From Archaeoglobus sp. (GTDB lineage Archaea > Halobacteriota > Archaeoglobi > Archaeoglobales > Archaeoglobaceae): a DNA stretch of 5,362 nucleotides. Of this stretch, positions 1 to 5,362 are shown piece after piece; position 1 is the first letter of the stretch; each line of letters opens with the position of its first letter. The notes beneath the pieces are model-generated. The model was not told the DNA's origin. It made no database searches and saw only the letters and a program-made list of their open reading frames with translations. Location of the stretch: assembly GCA_003978865.1 (NCBI GenBank), contig QNXS01000021.1:1-5362 (forward strand). Direction: 5' to 3'. Made by a program: the position numbers and the translations under genes.

Positions 1-309
1 AAAGTGTTCGGCGTAGTTCTTGTGTTCACCACATGGACATGGTATTCTGCTTAGAGGCATTCCAACGTACTTATCGTATTCCGCAGGCAGGAAAGGGTAT
101 CTTTTTCTGAGTGGGTCAAACGTATCTGCTATGTATATTATCTTGACTTTACCGCCCCTATCTTCTAAGGCTCTTCTGACAGCATCTGCAGTTAGCATCT
201 CCCTCAGGTTACCGAGATGTATGTGGCCTGAAGGAGTTATTCCCGTTGCTATTCTATGTTTATCCCCCCTTCTAAGAAGTTCCTCCGCTACTTTGTCAGC
301 CCAGTGCAT
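1..309 (-). CDS. lysS: Class I lysyl-tRNA synthetase, N-terminal 103 residues (3' end beyond window)
   Basis: Attaches lysine to tRNA-Lys in the cytoplasm. The visible 103 residues form the start of the Rossmann catalytic fold of the archaeal class I enzyme (also called LysK), unrelated to the class II enzyme of most bacteria and eukaryotes. They open with HWAD, followed by ATGITPSGHIHLGNLRE (about 21-37), which contains the HIGH-like ATP-binding motif as HIHLGN, then LTADAVRRAL (39-48), IYIADTFDPLRKRYPFL (58-74) and CPCGEH near the edge. The KMSKS-like loop and the anticodon-binding domain would lie outside the window. The ATG start is supported by a GGAGG seven nucleotides upstream, and HWAD is the expected family N-terminus. 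The start lies inside the end of argD (14-nt overlap, different frame), so the two are probably co-transcribed and translationally coupled. Family assignment is firm; only the length is unknown. Confidence 0.93.
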   Translation of the reverse strand, partial: MHWADKVAEELLRRGDKHRIATGITPSGHIHLGNLREMLTADAVRRALEDRGGKVKIIYIADTFDPLRKRYPFLPAEYDKYVGMPLSRIPCPCGEHKNYAEHF

Positions 310-1492
310 TTGTATCCCTCCAGACCTTTTGAAATGTCTCGTATGCCAACTCAATTTCTTCTTTTTCAATTATGAGGGGTGGAACAAACCTGAGAGTTTT
401 TTCAGATGTTGCATTCACAAGCAAATAATTCCTTAGAGCATTCTTAACAAAATCAAACGCCCTATCACACTCTGCTGCAAGCATCAGCCCCATTCCTCTC
501 GCATTTCCAAAAACATCGTAAAGATAATCTTTGAGAAGTTCTCCCATTTTCTTGGAGTTATTTACAAGTTTTTCCTTTTCTATTACATCAATTGTTGCGA
601 GGGCAGCCGAGCATGCAAGCGGATTTCCACCAAAAGTTGATGCATGATCTCCAAATTCAACACCTTTGGCAACTTCCTCTTTAACAGCAATTCCACCAAT
701 TGGAAAACCGGAGCCCATACCTTTTGCCATGGCCATGATGTCTGGCTCCAAATCAAAGCAATCTTTTGCAAACCACTCTCCTGTCCTTCCAAATCCGGTT
801 TGAACTTCGTCAAAGATAACCAAATACTCGTACCTGTCTTTTAGCTCAAATATTGCGTTGAGGAAATCCTCATTTGCAGGGTTTATACCTCCCTCACCCT
901 GAATTGGTTCAACGATAACAGCTGCTGTTTCGCCGTCAACTTTCCTCTTCAAGCTTTCCACACTGTTGAACTCAGCAAATTCTACAGGTTCAATTAATGG
1001 CGTAAACGGTTTTCGGTATATATCTTTCCATGTTACAGATAGAGCCCCCATAGTTCTTCCGTGAAACGAACCGGTAAATGCTACAAACTTCTTTCTTTTG
1101 GTTACTTTTCTTGCCACCTTCAGGGAAGCTTCAACTGCCTCTGTACCACTGTTGCAGAAGAAAAATCGATCCATTTTTGTAACTTCTCTGAGTTTTTCAG
1201 CCAGCTCTATTTGAGGTACTGTGTAATATAAGTTTGAAGTATGTATGAGTTTTTCAACCTGAGATTTTATTTTTTCAACAAGTTTGGGATGACAGTGTCC
1301 AAGTACGCAAACAGCTATACCGGCAACTAAGTCAAGGTAACGATTGCCCTCAACATCATAAAGATAACACCCCTCACCCCTCTCAAAAACAACTGGCTGT
1401 CTGCGATAAAACTGAATGTGAACCGATTTTTCTTCTTCAATCCACTTCTGAGTAATTTTTTTGTTTGACTGGGCATGATCGGGTGTTTTCAT
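296..1492 (-). CDS. argD: Acetylornithine aminotransferase-like class III PLP enzyme
   Basis: PLP-dependent class III aminotransferase of 398 residues, full length for ArgD. In the family it converts N-acetylglutamate semialdehyde plus glutamate to N-acetylornithine in arginine synthesis; relatives also serve lysine synthesis (LysJ, or succinyl-DAP aminotransferase). Visible motifs in order: GEGCYLYDVEGNRYLDLVAG (39-58), LGHCHP (64-69), NSGTEAVEASLKVAR (114-128, PLP phosphate binding), FHGRTMGALS (143-152), EPIQGEGGI (195-203), FDEVQTGFGRTG (227-238, with the PLP-ring Asp228), AMAKG with the Schiff-base Lys257, STFGGNP (285-291), and LRFVPPL with Arg368, the expected alpha-carboxylate ligand. 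No catalytic residue appears to be missing. The ATG at 1492 has no Shine-Dalgarno site but sits about 27 nt after a TATA box, so the mRNA is probably leaderless. It is the first gene of a unit with lysS. Substrate choice between acetylornithine, LysW-linked and succinyl-DAP substrates cannot be read from sequence alone. Confidence 0.9.
   Translation of the reverse strand: MKTPDHAQSNKKITQKWIEEEKSVHIQFYRRQPVVFERGEGCYLYDVEGNRYLDLVAGIAVCVLGHCHPKLVEKIKSQVEKLIHTSNLYYTVPQIELAEKLREVTKMDRFFFCNSGTEAVEASLKVARKVTKRKKFVAFTGSFHGRTMGALSVTWKDIYRKPFTPLIEPVEFAEFNSVESLKRKVDGETAAVIVEPIQGEGGINPANEDFLNAIFELKDRYEYLVIFDEVQTGFGRTGEWFAKDCFDLEPDIMAMAKGMGSGFPIGGIAVKEEVAKGVEFGDHASTFGGNPLACSAALATIDVIEKEKLVNNSKKMGELLKDYLYDVFGNARGMGLMLAAECDRAFDFVKNALRNYLLVNATSEKTLRFVPPLIIEKEEIELAYETFQKVWRDTNALG
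317..321 (-). promoter_or_regulatory. Shine-Dalgarno site for lysS
   Basis: GGAGG on the minus strand, seven nucleotides before the lysS ATG at 309 and inside the last codons of argD. It fixes the lysS start and points to translation from an argD-lysS transcript. Confidence 0.8.
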
Positions 1493-1515
1493 GAGGTAAA
1501 AAAGGTTTCCGAAGT

Positions 1516-1523
1516 TATTTAAA
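1516..1523 (-). promoter_or_regulatory. TATA box of the argD-lysS unit
   Basis: TTTAAATA on the minus strand, preceded by an A-rich stretch that could act as the TFB-recognition element. Its centre is about 27 nt upstream of the argD ATG at 1492, which would place transcription start at or next to the start codon (leaderless mRNA). This agrees with the absence of a Shine-Dalgarno site. The position is read by eye; no transcript data were available. Confidence 0.6.
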
Positions 1524-1581
1524 TTTTTATTTAGTCCACAGTAGGAACGAATCTTTTGTCTCGGTAAAAACCCGGCAAGCT

Positions 1582-1589
1582 TTTATAAT
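1582..1589 (+). promoter_or_regulatory. TATA box of the bactofilin-ychF cluster
   Basis: TTTATAAT in the context AGCTTTTATAATTC. Its centre near 1585.5 predicts transcription start around 1610, at the paired ATG codons 1607 and 1610. The longer reading frame's ATG at 1592 would be only a few bases from this box and so outside the transcript. A second AT-rich stretch around 1518-1531 could be an alternative promoter with a longer leader, but no Shine-Dalgarno site precedes any candidate start. Confidence 0.6.
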
Positions 1590-1606
1590 TCATGTGTGTG
1601 GCTGTA

Positions 1607-2713
1607 ATGATGCTAACTTTGGATAAATTCATAATTCCGGAAAACACAAAGTTTGAAGAAGGTAGCATAGTTGTGGATGGAGATGCAATTATCTGCCCCG
1701 GCTCATCCATAAGTTACGGAATAACTGCGAGGAAAGTAATTATAGGGGAGAAAGTTAGAATTGAAGGGGATGTGGTTGGTGAAGAAGTTAGAATTGATTC
1801 ATGGTGTACAGTTAAAGGTAACGTTGTCAGCAAAGGAGAAACATACATAGCAGACTTTGTGAATGTTGAAGGAAAACTTACAGTTTTTGGAGATCTGGAT
1901 ATAGGAAGGAATGTAAAAATAAAGGAAGGTTTTGAGGCAAGAGGTTTAATAACGATTCAGGATCCCCTGCCCGTTATTATCTTTGTATTCTTTTACTTAC
2001 TTGAATTGCTGAGACTGGGAAAACTTGAGGAAGCTGAAAAACTCTTTGAAGAACTCGAAGATGAAGATATTAAAAATCCACTTGTAATTCCGGAAAATAC
2101 CGTGATAAACCTAAACAAAATACAAACTGAAGCTAATATAGTCATAACTAAAAGCAGAGTTCTTGGAAACATAAGGGCGAAGCGTGCTGAAATTGAAGAC
2201 AGTGATGTATTTGGAAGTGTCAGATGCAAGAGCTTAGAAGATTGTGAGGAGTCTGGAGTGATATTAATAAAAAACAGCAAGGTTCACGGTGCGGTTGAAG
2301 GTAAAGTTGTAATCGTTCTCAGAGGTAGCGAGGTTGTGGGCAAAATTGATGCTGAAAATGTATACGTTGAGGAGGATTGTGTTGTTGAGGGAACGATTAC
2401 CGGAAAAGCCGGAGTGATAATTAAACCCGCAATAAACGTACAGGAAATTCTTAATAATCTAAGGAGTTTGAATGAGAAACGCGATAAGCGCTCTGAAGGT
2501 TTGAAGCCTACGGAAGTTGATGGATTAAACAAACAGTTCGCGGAAGATACAAAAATTACTGAAAAGTTGAAGAAAGATCCGTTCAGATTTGATAGACCTG
2601 ATAGAATACCCACACTGAAAGAATCATTTAAAATACATTCAGAAAAGTTTATCGAAGAGTCTGCTAAGGATGCAGAGAGTCAGGATAGATTAAAAAAGTA
2701 TAACAAAAAATAA
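1607..2713 (+). CDS. Bactofilin-like (polymer-forming) beta-helix protein with hydrophobic insert
   Basis: A 368-residue protein from the ATG at 1607 (367 from 1610; 373 if the ATG at 1592 were used). It has two blocks of short V/I-x-G-x-V/I turns typical of a right-handed beta-helix, at about 10-118 and 161-275. They are separated by a hydrophobic segment, PLPVIIFVFFYLLELLRLG (120-138), and an acidic helix. Both blocks open with IPENT, which suggests internal duplication. The last 90 or so residues are rich in Lys and Glu and probably disordered. This layout matches the archaeal proteins annotated as polymer-forming cytoskeletal or bactofilin family, related to the halofilins that shape haloarchaeal cells; that link is from memory of the family, not a search. 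The hydrophobic segment suggests membrane contact, although it is short for a full transmembrane helix and there is no signal peptide. It is first in a four-gene cluster, 11 nt before the next start. It could instead be an inactive hexapeptide acyltransferase relative. Confidence 0.72.
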   Translation: MMLTLDKFIIPENTKFEEGSIVVDGDAIICPGSSISYGITARKVIIGEKVRIEGDVVGEEVRIDSWCTVKGNVVSKGETYIADFVNVEGKLTVFGDLDIGRNVKIKEGFEARGLITIQDPLPVIIFVFFYLLELLRLGKLEEAEKLFEELEDEDIKNPLVIPENTVINLNKIQTEANIVITKSRVLGNIRAKRAEIEDSDVFGSVRCKSLEDCEESGVILIKNSKVHGAVEGKVVIVLRGSEVVGKIDAENVYVEEDCVVEGTITGKAGVIIKPAINVQEILNNLRSLNEKRDKRSEGLKPTEVDGLNKQFAEDTKITEKLKKDPFRFDRPDRIPTLKESFKIHSEKFIEESAKDAESQDRLKKYNKK

Positions 2714-2719
2714 AGGTGA
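2714..2719 (+). promoter_or_regulatory. Shine-Dalgarno site setting the start at 2725
   Basis: AGGTGA, complementary to the TCACCT at the archaeal 16S 3' end, begins right after the upstream TAA. It is five nucleotides before GTG 2725. The other candidate start, GTG 2716, lies within this site and has nothing similar upstream, so the inner GTG is preferred. Confidence 0.7.
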
Positions 2720-2724
2720 AAGTT

Positions 2725-2979
2725 GTGATAGAATGGGATAGAGATAAGTTCAGAAAGATGTTTCCTAACCTGTATCAGGAGATCGAGAACTTACCAACTG
2801 TTATTAATCATCTTGAAAGATGTGAAGATCTTAAAGAGGCAATTGAAATTATAGATTATTTTGAGAAGAAAGGAGAAATAACTCATGAATATGCATGCTA
2901 CCTTAAAAGAAACTTAAATCTGCTTGGCATTCTTGGAACGAGAAAAAAAGGAGATTATGAGAGAGACGGATTGGGATAG
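2725..2979 (+). CDS. Small archaeal protein, DUF2095-like
   Basis: An 84-residue soluble protein of unknown function (87 residues if read from GTG 2716). It opens with IEWDRDKFRKMFPNLYQEIE, then has a helical core with the patterns HLERCEDLKEAIEIIDYFEK and KKGEITHEYACYL, and ends in GTRKKGDYERDGLG. The order 'Cys, acidic helix, EIIDY-EKKGEI-EYA, then a G-K-x-GxYE tail' resembles the archaeal family DUF2095 (COG4069) as I remember it; no database was consulted. This copy is short for that family because the N-terminal linker is reduced. There is no signal peptide, membrane segment or clear metal site. It lies 11 nt after the bactofilin-like gene and its TAG stop overlaps the Shine-Dalgarno site of ychF, so it is almost certainly co-translated with its neighbours. 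No role is proposed beyond possible linkage to translation or the scaffold protein. Confidence 0.75.
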   Translation: MIEWDRDKFRKMFPNLYQEIENLPTVINHLERCEDLKEAIEIIDYFEKKGEITHEYACYLKRNLNLLGILGTRKKGDYERDGLG

Positions 2980-2982
2980 GTG
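2978..2982 (+). promoter_or_regulatory. Shine-Dalgarno site for ychF, overlapping the upstream stop
   Basis: AGGTG overlaps the TAG stop of the preceding gene and lies six nucleotides before ATG 2989. It supports that ATG rather than the in-frame GTG at 2980, which is embedded in the site. Confidence 0.7.
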
Positions 2983-2988
2983 TTCATC

Positions 2989-4155
2989 ATGATCGAAATA
3001 GGAGTTGCCGGTAAACCAAACGCCGGAAAGTCAACTTTTTTCAAAGCAGCAACAATGACTGATGTCGAAATAGCAAACTACCCATTTACGACAATAAAGC
3101 CAAACATCGGGATAGCGTACGTTAGAGTGAAATGTGTCTGTCAGGAATTGGGAGTTAAATGTAAAGAATGCGTGGATGGTTGGAGGTTTATACCTGTAAA
3201 GCTTATAGATATAGCCGGGCTTGTTCCGGGAGCTCATGCTGGTAGAGGGCTGGGAAATGAATTTTTGGACAATTTAAGGCAGAGTGAGGGTATAATTCAG
3301 GTTGTGGATGCTTCTGGTTCTACAGATGAAGATGGAAACGAAGTTGGTATCGGAGAATACAATCCATGTAAAGATGTAGAATTTTTACATGAAGAACTTG
3401 ACATGTGGATTTTTGGCATTTTGAAGAGAAACTGGGATAGAAATCTGAGAAGAATAACTATGGAAAAAAAAGATCCTGTGAAGTTTCTAACTGAACAGCT
3501 CGCCGGTCTTGGCTTTGAAGAGTATCATGTTAAAGAAGCTATAAGAGCTGTTGGGACGGACTTGAGTAGTTATGGGGAGAGTGAGTTAAAAAGATTTGCA
3601 GGAGAGCTCAGAAAGAGAAGAATGAAAATGGTTGTGGCAGCAAACAAAGCTGATAAAGCTCCTGAAGAACTAATAAGCAAACTCATAGAAGAATACAATG
3701 CTATTCCAACTTCAGCAGCTTTTGAGCTGATTTTAAGAGTTGCTGCAAAAAATGGTTACATAAAGTATCTTCCGGGGGACAGTGATTTTGAGATTCTGAA
3801 ACCTCTTAACGAGAAACAAGAGAAAGCATTAAAAGTTGTAAGGGATTTTTTAAAAAAGTTTGGAAGTACTGGGATTCAAAATGTTATAAACAAAATAGTA
3901 TTCGATGTTCTGGACTATATAGTTGTTTATCCCGTTGAGGATGAAAACAAGTACACGGACACGAAGGGAAACGTCTTGCCAGATGCAATTCTTGTTAAAA
4001 GGGGAACAACAGCCAAGGATTTGGCATACATGATACACACTGAAATCGGGGAAAGCTTCATCTACGCAGTTGATGCAAAGAAGAAGATGAGAATTGGTGA
4101 TGATTACGTTCTGGAAAACAACGACGTTATAAAAATAGTTAGCGCAGCAAGGTGA
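2989..4155 (+). CDS. ychF: YchF/OLA1-type translation-associated GTPase (Obg superfamily) with TGS domain
   Basis: A 388-residue P-loop nucleotidase of the archaeal YchF branch, a cytoplasmic protein that associates with ribosomes in studied relatives. Residues from ATG 2989: G1 loop GKPNAGKST (8-16, Lys14), switch I region NYPFTTIKPN (30-39), G3 region LIDIAGLVPGAHAGRGLGN (72-90), a helical insertion at about 130-205, G4 ANKAD (218-222), a probable G5 PTSAA (240-244), and a C-terminal TGS domain from about 310 ending in ENNDVIKIVSAAR. The NKxD form of G4 predicts GTP preference, unlike the NxxE of the ATP-using bacterial YchF and human OLA1. Four cysteines (C49, C51, C58, C61; CxC-x6-CxxC) between switch I and G3 resemble a metal knuckle that I recall as usual in archaeal members. 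The N-terminus MIEIGVAGKPN fits the family and the Shine-Dalgarno spacing; the frame opens at GTG 2980 (391 residues). Third in the cluster and followed closely by an NMD3-like gene. Confidence 0.93.
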   Translation: MIEIGVAGKPNAGKSTFFKAATMTDVEIANYPFTTIKPNIGIAYVRVKCVCQELGVKCKECVDGWRFIPVKLIDIAGLVPGAHAGRGLGNEFLDNLRQSEGIIQVVDASGSTDEDGNEVGIGEYNPCKDVEFLHEELDMWIFGILKRNWDRNLRRITMEKKDPVKFLTEQLAGLGFEEYHVKEAIRAVGTDLSSYGESELKRFAGELRKRRMKMVVAANKADKAPEELISKLIEEYNAIPTSAAFELILRVAAKNGYIKYLPGDSDFEILKPLNEKQEKALKVVRDFLKKFGSTGIQNVINKIVFDVLDYIVVYPVEDENKYTDTKGNVLPDAILVKRGTTAKDLAYMIHTEIGESFIYAVDAKKKMRIGDDYVLENNDVIKIVSAAR

Positions 4156-4156
4156 T
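4150..4156 (+). promoter_or_regulatory. Possible Shine-Dalgarno site for the NMD3-like gene
   Basis: AGGTGAT overlaps the ychF TGA stop and matches the 16S anti-Shine-Dalgarno over seven bases. It abuts TTG 4157 (tight) and lies 12 nt before ATG 4169 (loose), so it does not decide the start. The other internal sites in this window sit at a steadier distance. Confidence 0.5.
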
Positions 4157-4168
4157 TTGACGAAACTC

Positions 4169-4435
4169 ATGCACCCGGCGATAATCCAACTCAGAGGAAG
4201 GTATGCCGATATTTTTGAGGATGTTATGAAACTAATTGAAAAATACTGCGGAGATTTTCGGGTTGAGAGAGTTAGAGGGGGAGTGGATGTATTCATTTCA
4301 GACGTCAACGATGCAAGAAAAACAATTTCAAAAATTCAAAAGCTAAAAAAAGCTGAAATTAAGATGAGTACAAAGTATGCAGGTCTAAGAAGGGGAAGGG
4401 TGAGGGTTTTATTTGTTTACTGTTTGAGATTTTAA
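4169..4435 (+). CDS. NMD3-like single-domain protein lacking the zinc ribbon
   Basis: An 88-residue basic protein (92 if TTG 4157 is the start). The sequence HPAIIQLRGRY, a helix LIEKYCGDFRVE, VRGGVDVFISDVNDARKTI and a final strand GRVRVLFVYCLRF follow the order of the NMD3 domain just after its zinc-binding N-terminus: 'QLR', a helix, 'EV-x-GG-x-D-x-F-x-S...A', then a charged strand. NMD3 is the 60S export adaptor in eukaryotes; the archaeal protein is thought to act in large-subunit biogenesis. The usual N-terminal CxxC pairs are absent: the only cysteines are one in KYCGD and one in VYCLRF, and ychF ends immediately upstream, leaving no room for them. The protein stops where the domain should end. 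It could be a genuine minimal paralogue, a split gene with the zinc ribbon elsewhere, or a similar fold from another family. It follows ychF directly, which fits a ribosome-related role. Start choice is uncertain. Confidence 0.68.
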   Translation: MHPAIIQLRGRYADIFEDVMKLIEKYCGDFRVERVRGGVDVFISDVNDARKTISKIQKLKKAEIKMSTKYAGLRRGRVRVLFVYCLRF

Positions 4436-4459
4436 TTTTCTAAAAGTTTAAAATTAAAA
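4430..4459. terminator. AT-only inverted repeat between convergent genes, probable bidirectional terminator
   Basis: TTTTAATTTT (4430-4439) and AAAATTAAAA (4450-4459) form a perfect 10-bp inverted repeat with a 10-nt spacer. It spans the 18-nt gap between the NMD3-like gene and the TPR gene, and both stop codons are inside its arms. Each strand carries T-rich runs here, which is what archaeal RNA polymerase terminates on. An AT-only stem is weak at high temperature, so the T-runs may matter more than the hairpin. Confidence 0.5.
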
Positions 4460-5362
4460 AACTGAAGCCAAGTATTTGACTGCGTTTAGAATTTCTCCTG
4501 CTATCTGGTAGCGCGGATCTTTTTTGGAGTAAAGTTTTTCTATTAAATTCTTTCCTTTTTCAGCAGAAGCAACGGCTTCATCCTTTTTACCGCATCCTGC
4601 AAGAACTAAGGCTTCAATAAGCTCTCTAAAAGCAATCAATCTATCACTGTTGCATTCAACATCAACTGCCAAAATTTTCTCGGCATCACCTATTCTACCA
4701 AGGGAGATAAGAAGAGAGGCAAGTTGCAGAGTGCTGAGCATATAATTACATTCATCTTCCTCTTTCCAGATCTCTCTTATCCTATCAAGCAGATCAACTG
4801 CTTTTTCAATTTCACCTTTTTTTAGCAGAGATATACAAGCATCCTGCAAAGCTCTACTCATACCTTCCGCATCACCAACCACGCTAAATAATTCGAAAGC
4901 TTTGAGAGCCTTATCAACAGCTTCATCTATATCTCCTTTCTTCATCAATATTCTTGCAAAAAGTTCGTAGCTACTTGCTTTAAGCCAAGAACTTCTGCAC
5001 TCCTCAGCAAACTGCATACATTCTTTTAGAGCTTCCTCAGCTTTGCTAATCTTTCCCCTCTCTATATGAAGCATAGCTATACAGTATAAAGTTTTTCCAA
5101 CACCAAGCCTATCTTCGGCTTTTCTGAACAGTCTCAAACACTCGTAGAATTTGCTTGCAGCATTCACACTTTTGCCCATGTTGCATTCAAGTTTCCCTAT
5201 TTCAAGCAAAACTTCTGCCCTTTCATGAACATCTTTTATTTTTGGCAGGTAGTACTCTAACGTATTTTTTTTCTTTTCAAGTTCTGAATAGGGTCTAAGC
5301 TCGTTGATAAACCAGAGTAAGTCAAGTATCTTGAGAGACAAAACTTTCAATCTGTTGTTTGC
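4454..5362 (-). CDS. TPR-repeat protein (5' end beyond window)
   Basis: A soluble all-helical protein with about six tetratricopeptide-like helix pairs. Numbered from the TTG at 5350, they fall near 44-77, 84-117, 124-157, 168-197, 205-230 and 240-273. Typical pieces are AEVLLEIGKLECNMG, TLYCIAMLHIERGKISKAEEAL, SYELFARILMKKGDIDEAVDKAL and ACISLLKKGEIEKAVDLL. The period is close to 40 residues rather than the classic 34, as in extended TPRs of signalling scaffolds. TPR arrays bind other proteins; no enzyme or DNA-binding domain is visible, so the partner is unknown. The frame stays open to the window edge (codons for Ala-Asn-Asn-Arg precede the TTG) and no Shine-Dalgarno site precedes the TTG, so the true start and any N-terminal domain probably lie outside. 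It converges on the NMD3-like gene and is not in the same unit as anything else here. It could be a stand-alone TPR protein or the C-terminal part of a larger regulator. Confidence 0.85.
   Translation of the reverse strand, partial: ANNRLKVLSLKILDLLWFINELRPYSELEKKKNTLEYYLPKIKDVHERAEVLLEIGKLECNMGKSVNAASKFYECLRLFRKAEDRLGVGKTLYCIAMLHIERGKISKAEEALKECMQFAEECRSSWLKASSYELFARILMKKGDIDEAVDKALKAFELFSVVGDAEGMSRALQDACISLLKKGEIEKAVDLLDRIREIWKEEDECNYMLSTLQLASLLISLGRIGDAEKILAVDVECNSDRLIAFRELIEALVLAGCGKKDEAVASAEKGKNLIEKLYSKKDPRYQIAGEILNAVKYLASVF

Noticed and set aside
20..436. Plus-strand open frame of 138 codons
   Set aside because: It lies opposite lysS and the end of argD, both of which have clear family motifs, and its translation shows no recognisable domain.
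1493..1606. Search for a riboswitch, operator palindrome or small RNA in the divergent intergenic region
   Set aside because: Apart from the two TATA boxes, no convincing inverted repeat or structured element was seen; the repeated GGTAAAAA (1495-1502 and 1563-1570) is too short to call.
1993..2613. Two minus-strand open frames (1993-2280 and 2284-2613), one with a poly-Ser run
   Set aside because: The Ser run is the antisense of Glu-rich codons in the bactofilin-like gene; neither frame has a start signal or family motif.
2980..2988. GTG at 2980 as the ychF start
   Set aside because: It is embedded in the Shine-Dalgarno site and adds three residues before the family's usual MIEIG N-terminus.
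4098..4103. TGATGA resembling a C box of an archaeal C/D RNA
   Set aside because: No CTGA D box or second C'/D' pair is found at suitable distance, and it lies in conserved YchF coding sequence.
3850..4308. Minus-strand open frame of 152 codons
   Set aside because: It lies opposite the YchF TGS domain and the NMD3-like gene; its Ser/Ile/Tyr-rich translation is typical of an antisense shadow.

Overview
The window looks like a chromosomal segment from a thermophilic euryarchaeon, most plausibly an Archaeoglobales relative. The lineage is inferred from gene content and style and was not tested by a search. Supporting signs are a class I lysyl-tRNA synthetase, an archaeal-type YchF GTPase with a cysteine cluster, an NMD3-like protein, a DUF2095-like protein, an archaeal bactofilin-like protein, heavy use of AGA/AGG and ATA codons, and promoters made of a TATA box about 25 nt ahead of the start codon.

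Layout: positions 1-1492 hold a minus-strand pair, argD followed by lysS, which overlap by 14 nt; lysS runs off the left edge. A divergent intergenic region of about 114 nt (1493-1606) carries one TATA box for each direction. Positions 1607-4435 hold a tight plus-strand cluster of four genes: a bactofilin-like beta-helix protein, a small DUF2095-like protein, a YchF-type translation-associated GTPase, and an 88-92 residue NMD3-like protein without a zinc ribbon. This cluster meets a convergent minus-strand TPR-repeat gene (4454 to the right edge) across an 18-nt gap that lies inside a perfect 10-bp inverted repeat.

The translation signals follow a consistent rule. The first gene of each transcription unit (argD and the bactofilin-like gene) has no Shine-Dalgarno sequence and has a TATA box spaced for a leaderless mRNA. 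Internal genes (lysS, the DUF2095-like gene, ychF, and less clearly the NMD3-like gene) have GGAGG or AGGTG(A) sites overlapping or close to the upstream stop codon. This moves three starts inward from the longest open frames.

Functionally, the left pair joins an amino-acid biosynthetic aminotransferase (arginine, possibly also lysine) with lysine charging of tRNA. The plus-strand cluster joins two ribosome-linked proteins with a predicted polymer-forming, possibly membrane-associated scaffold and an uncharacterised small protein. No RNA genes, insertion sequences, CRISPR arrays or signs of recent transfer were seen, and there is no gene-free stretch longer than 300 bases.
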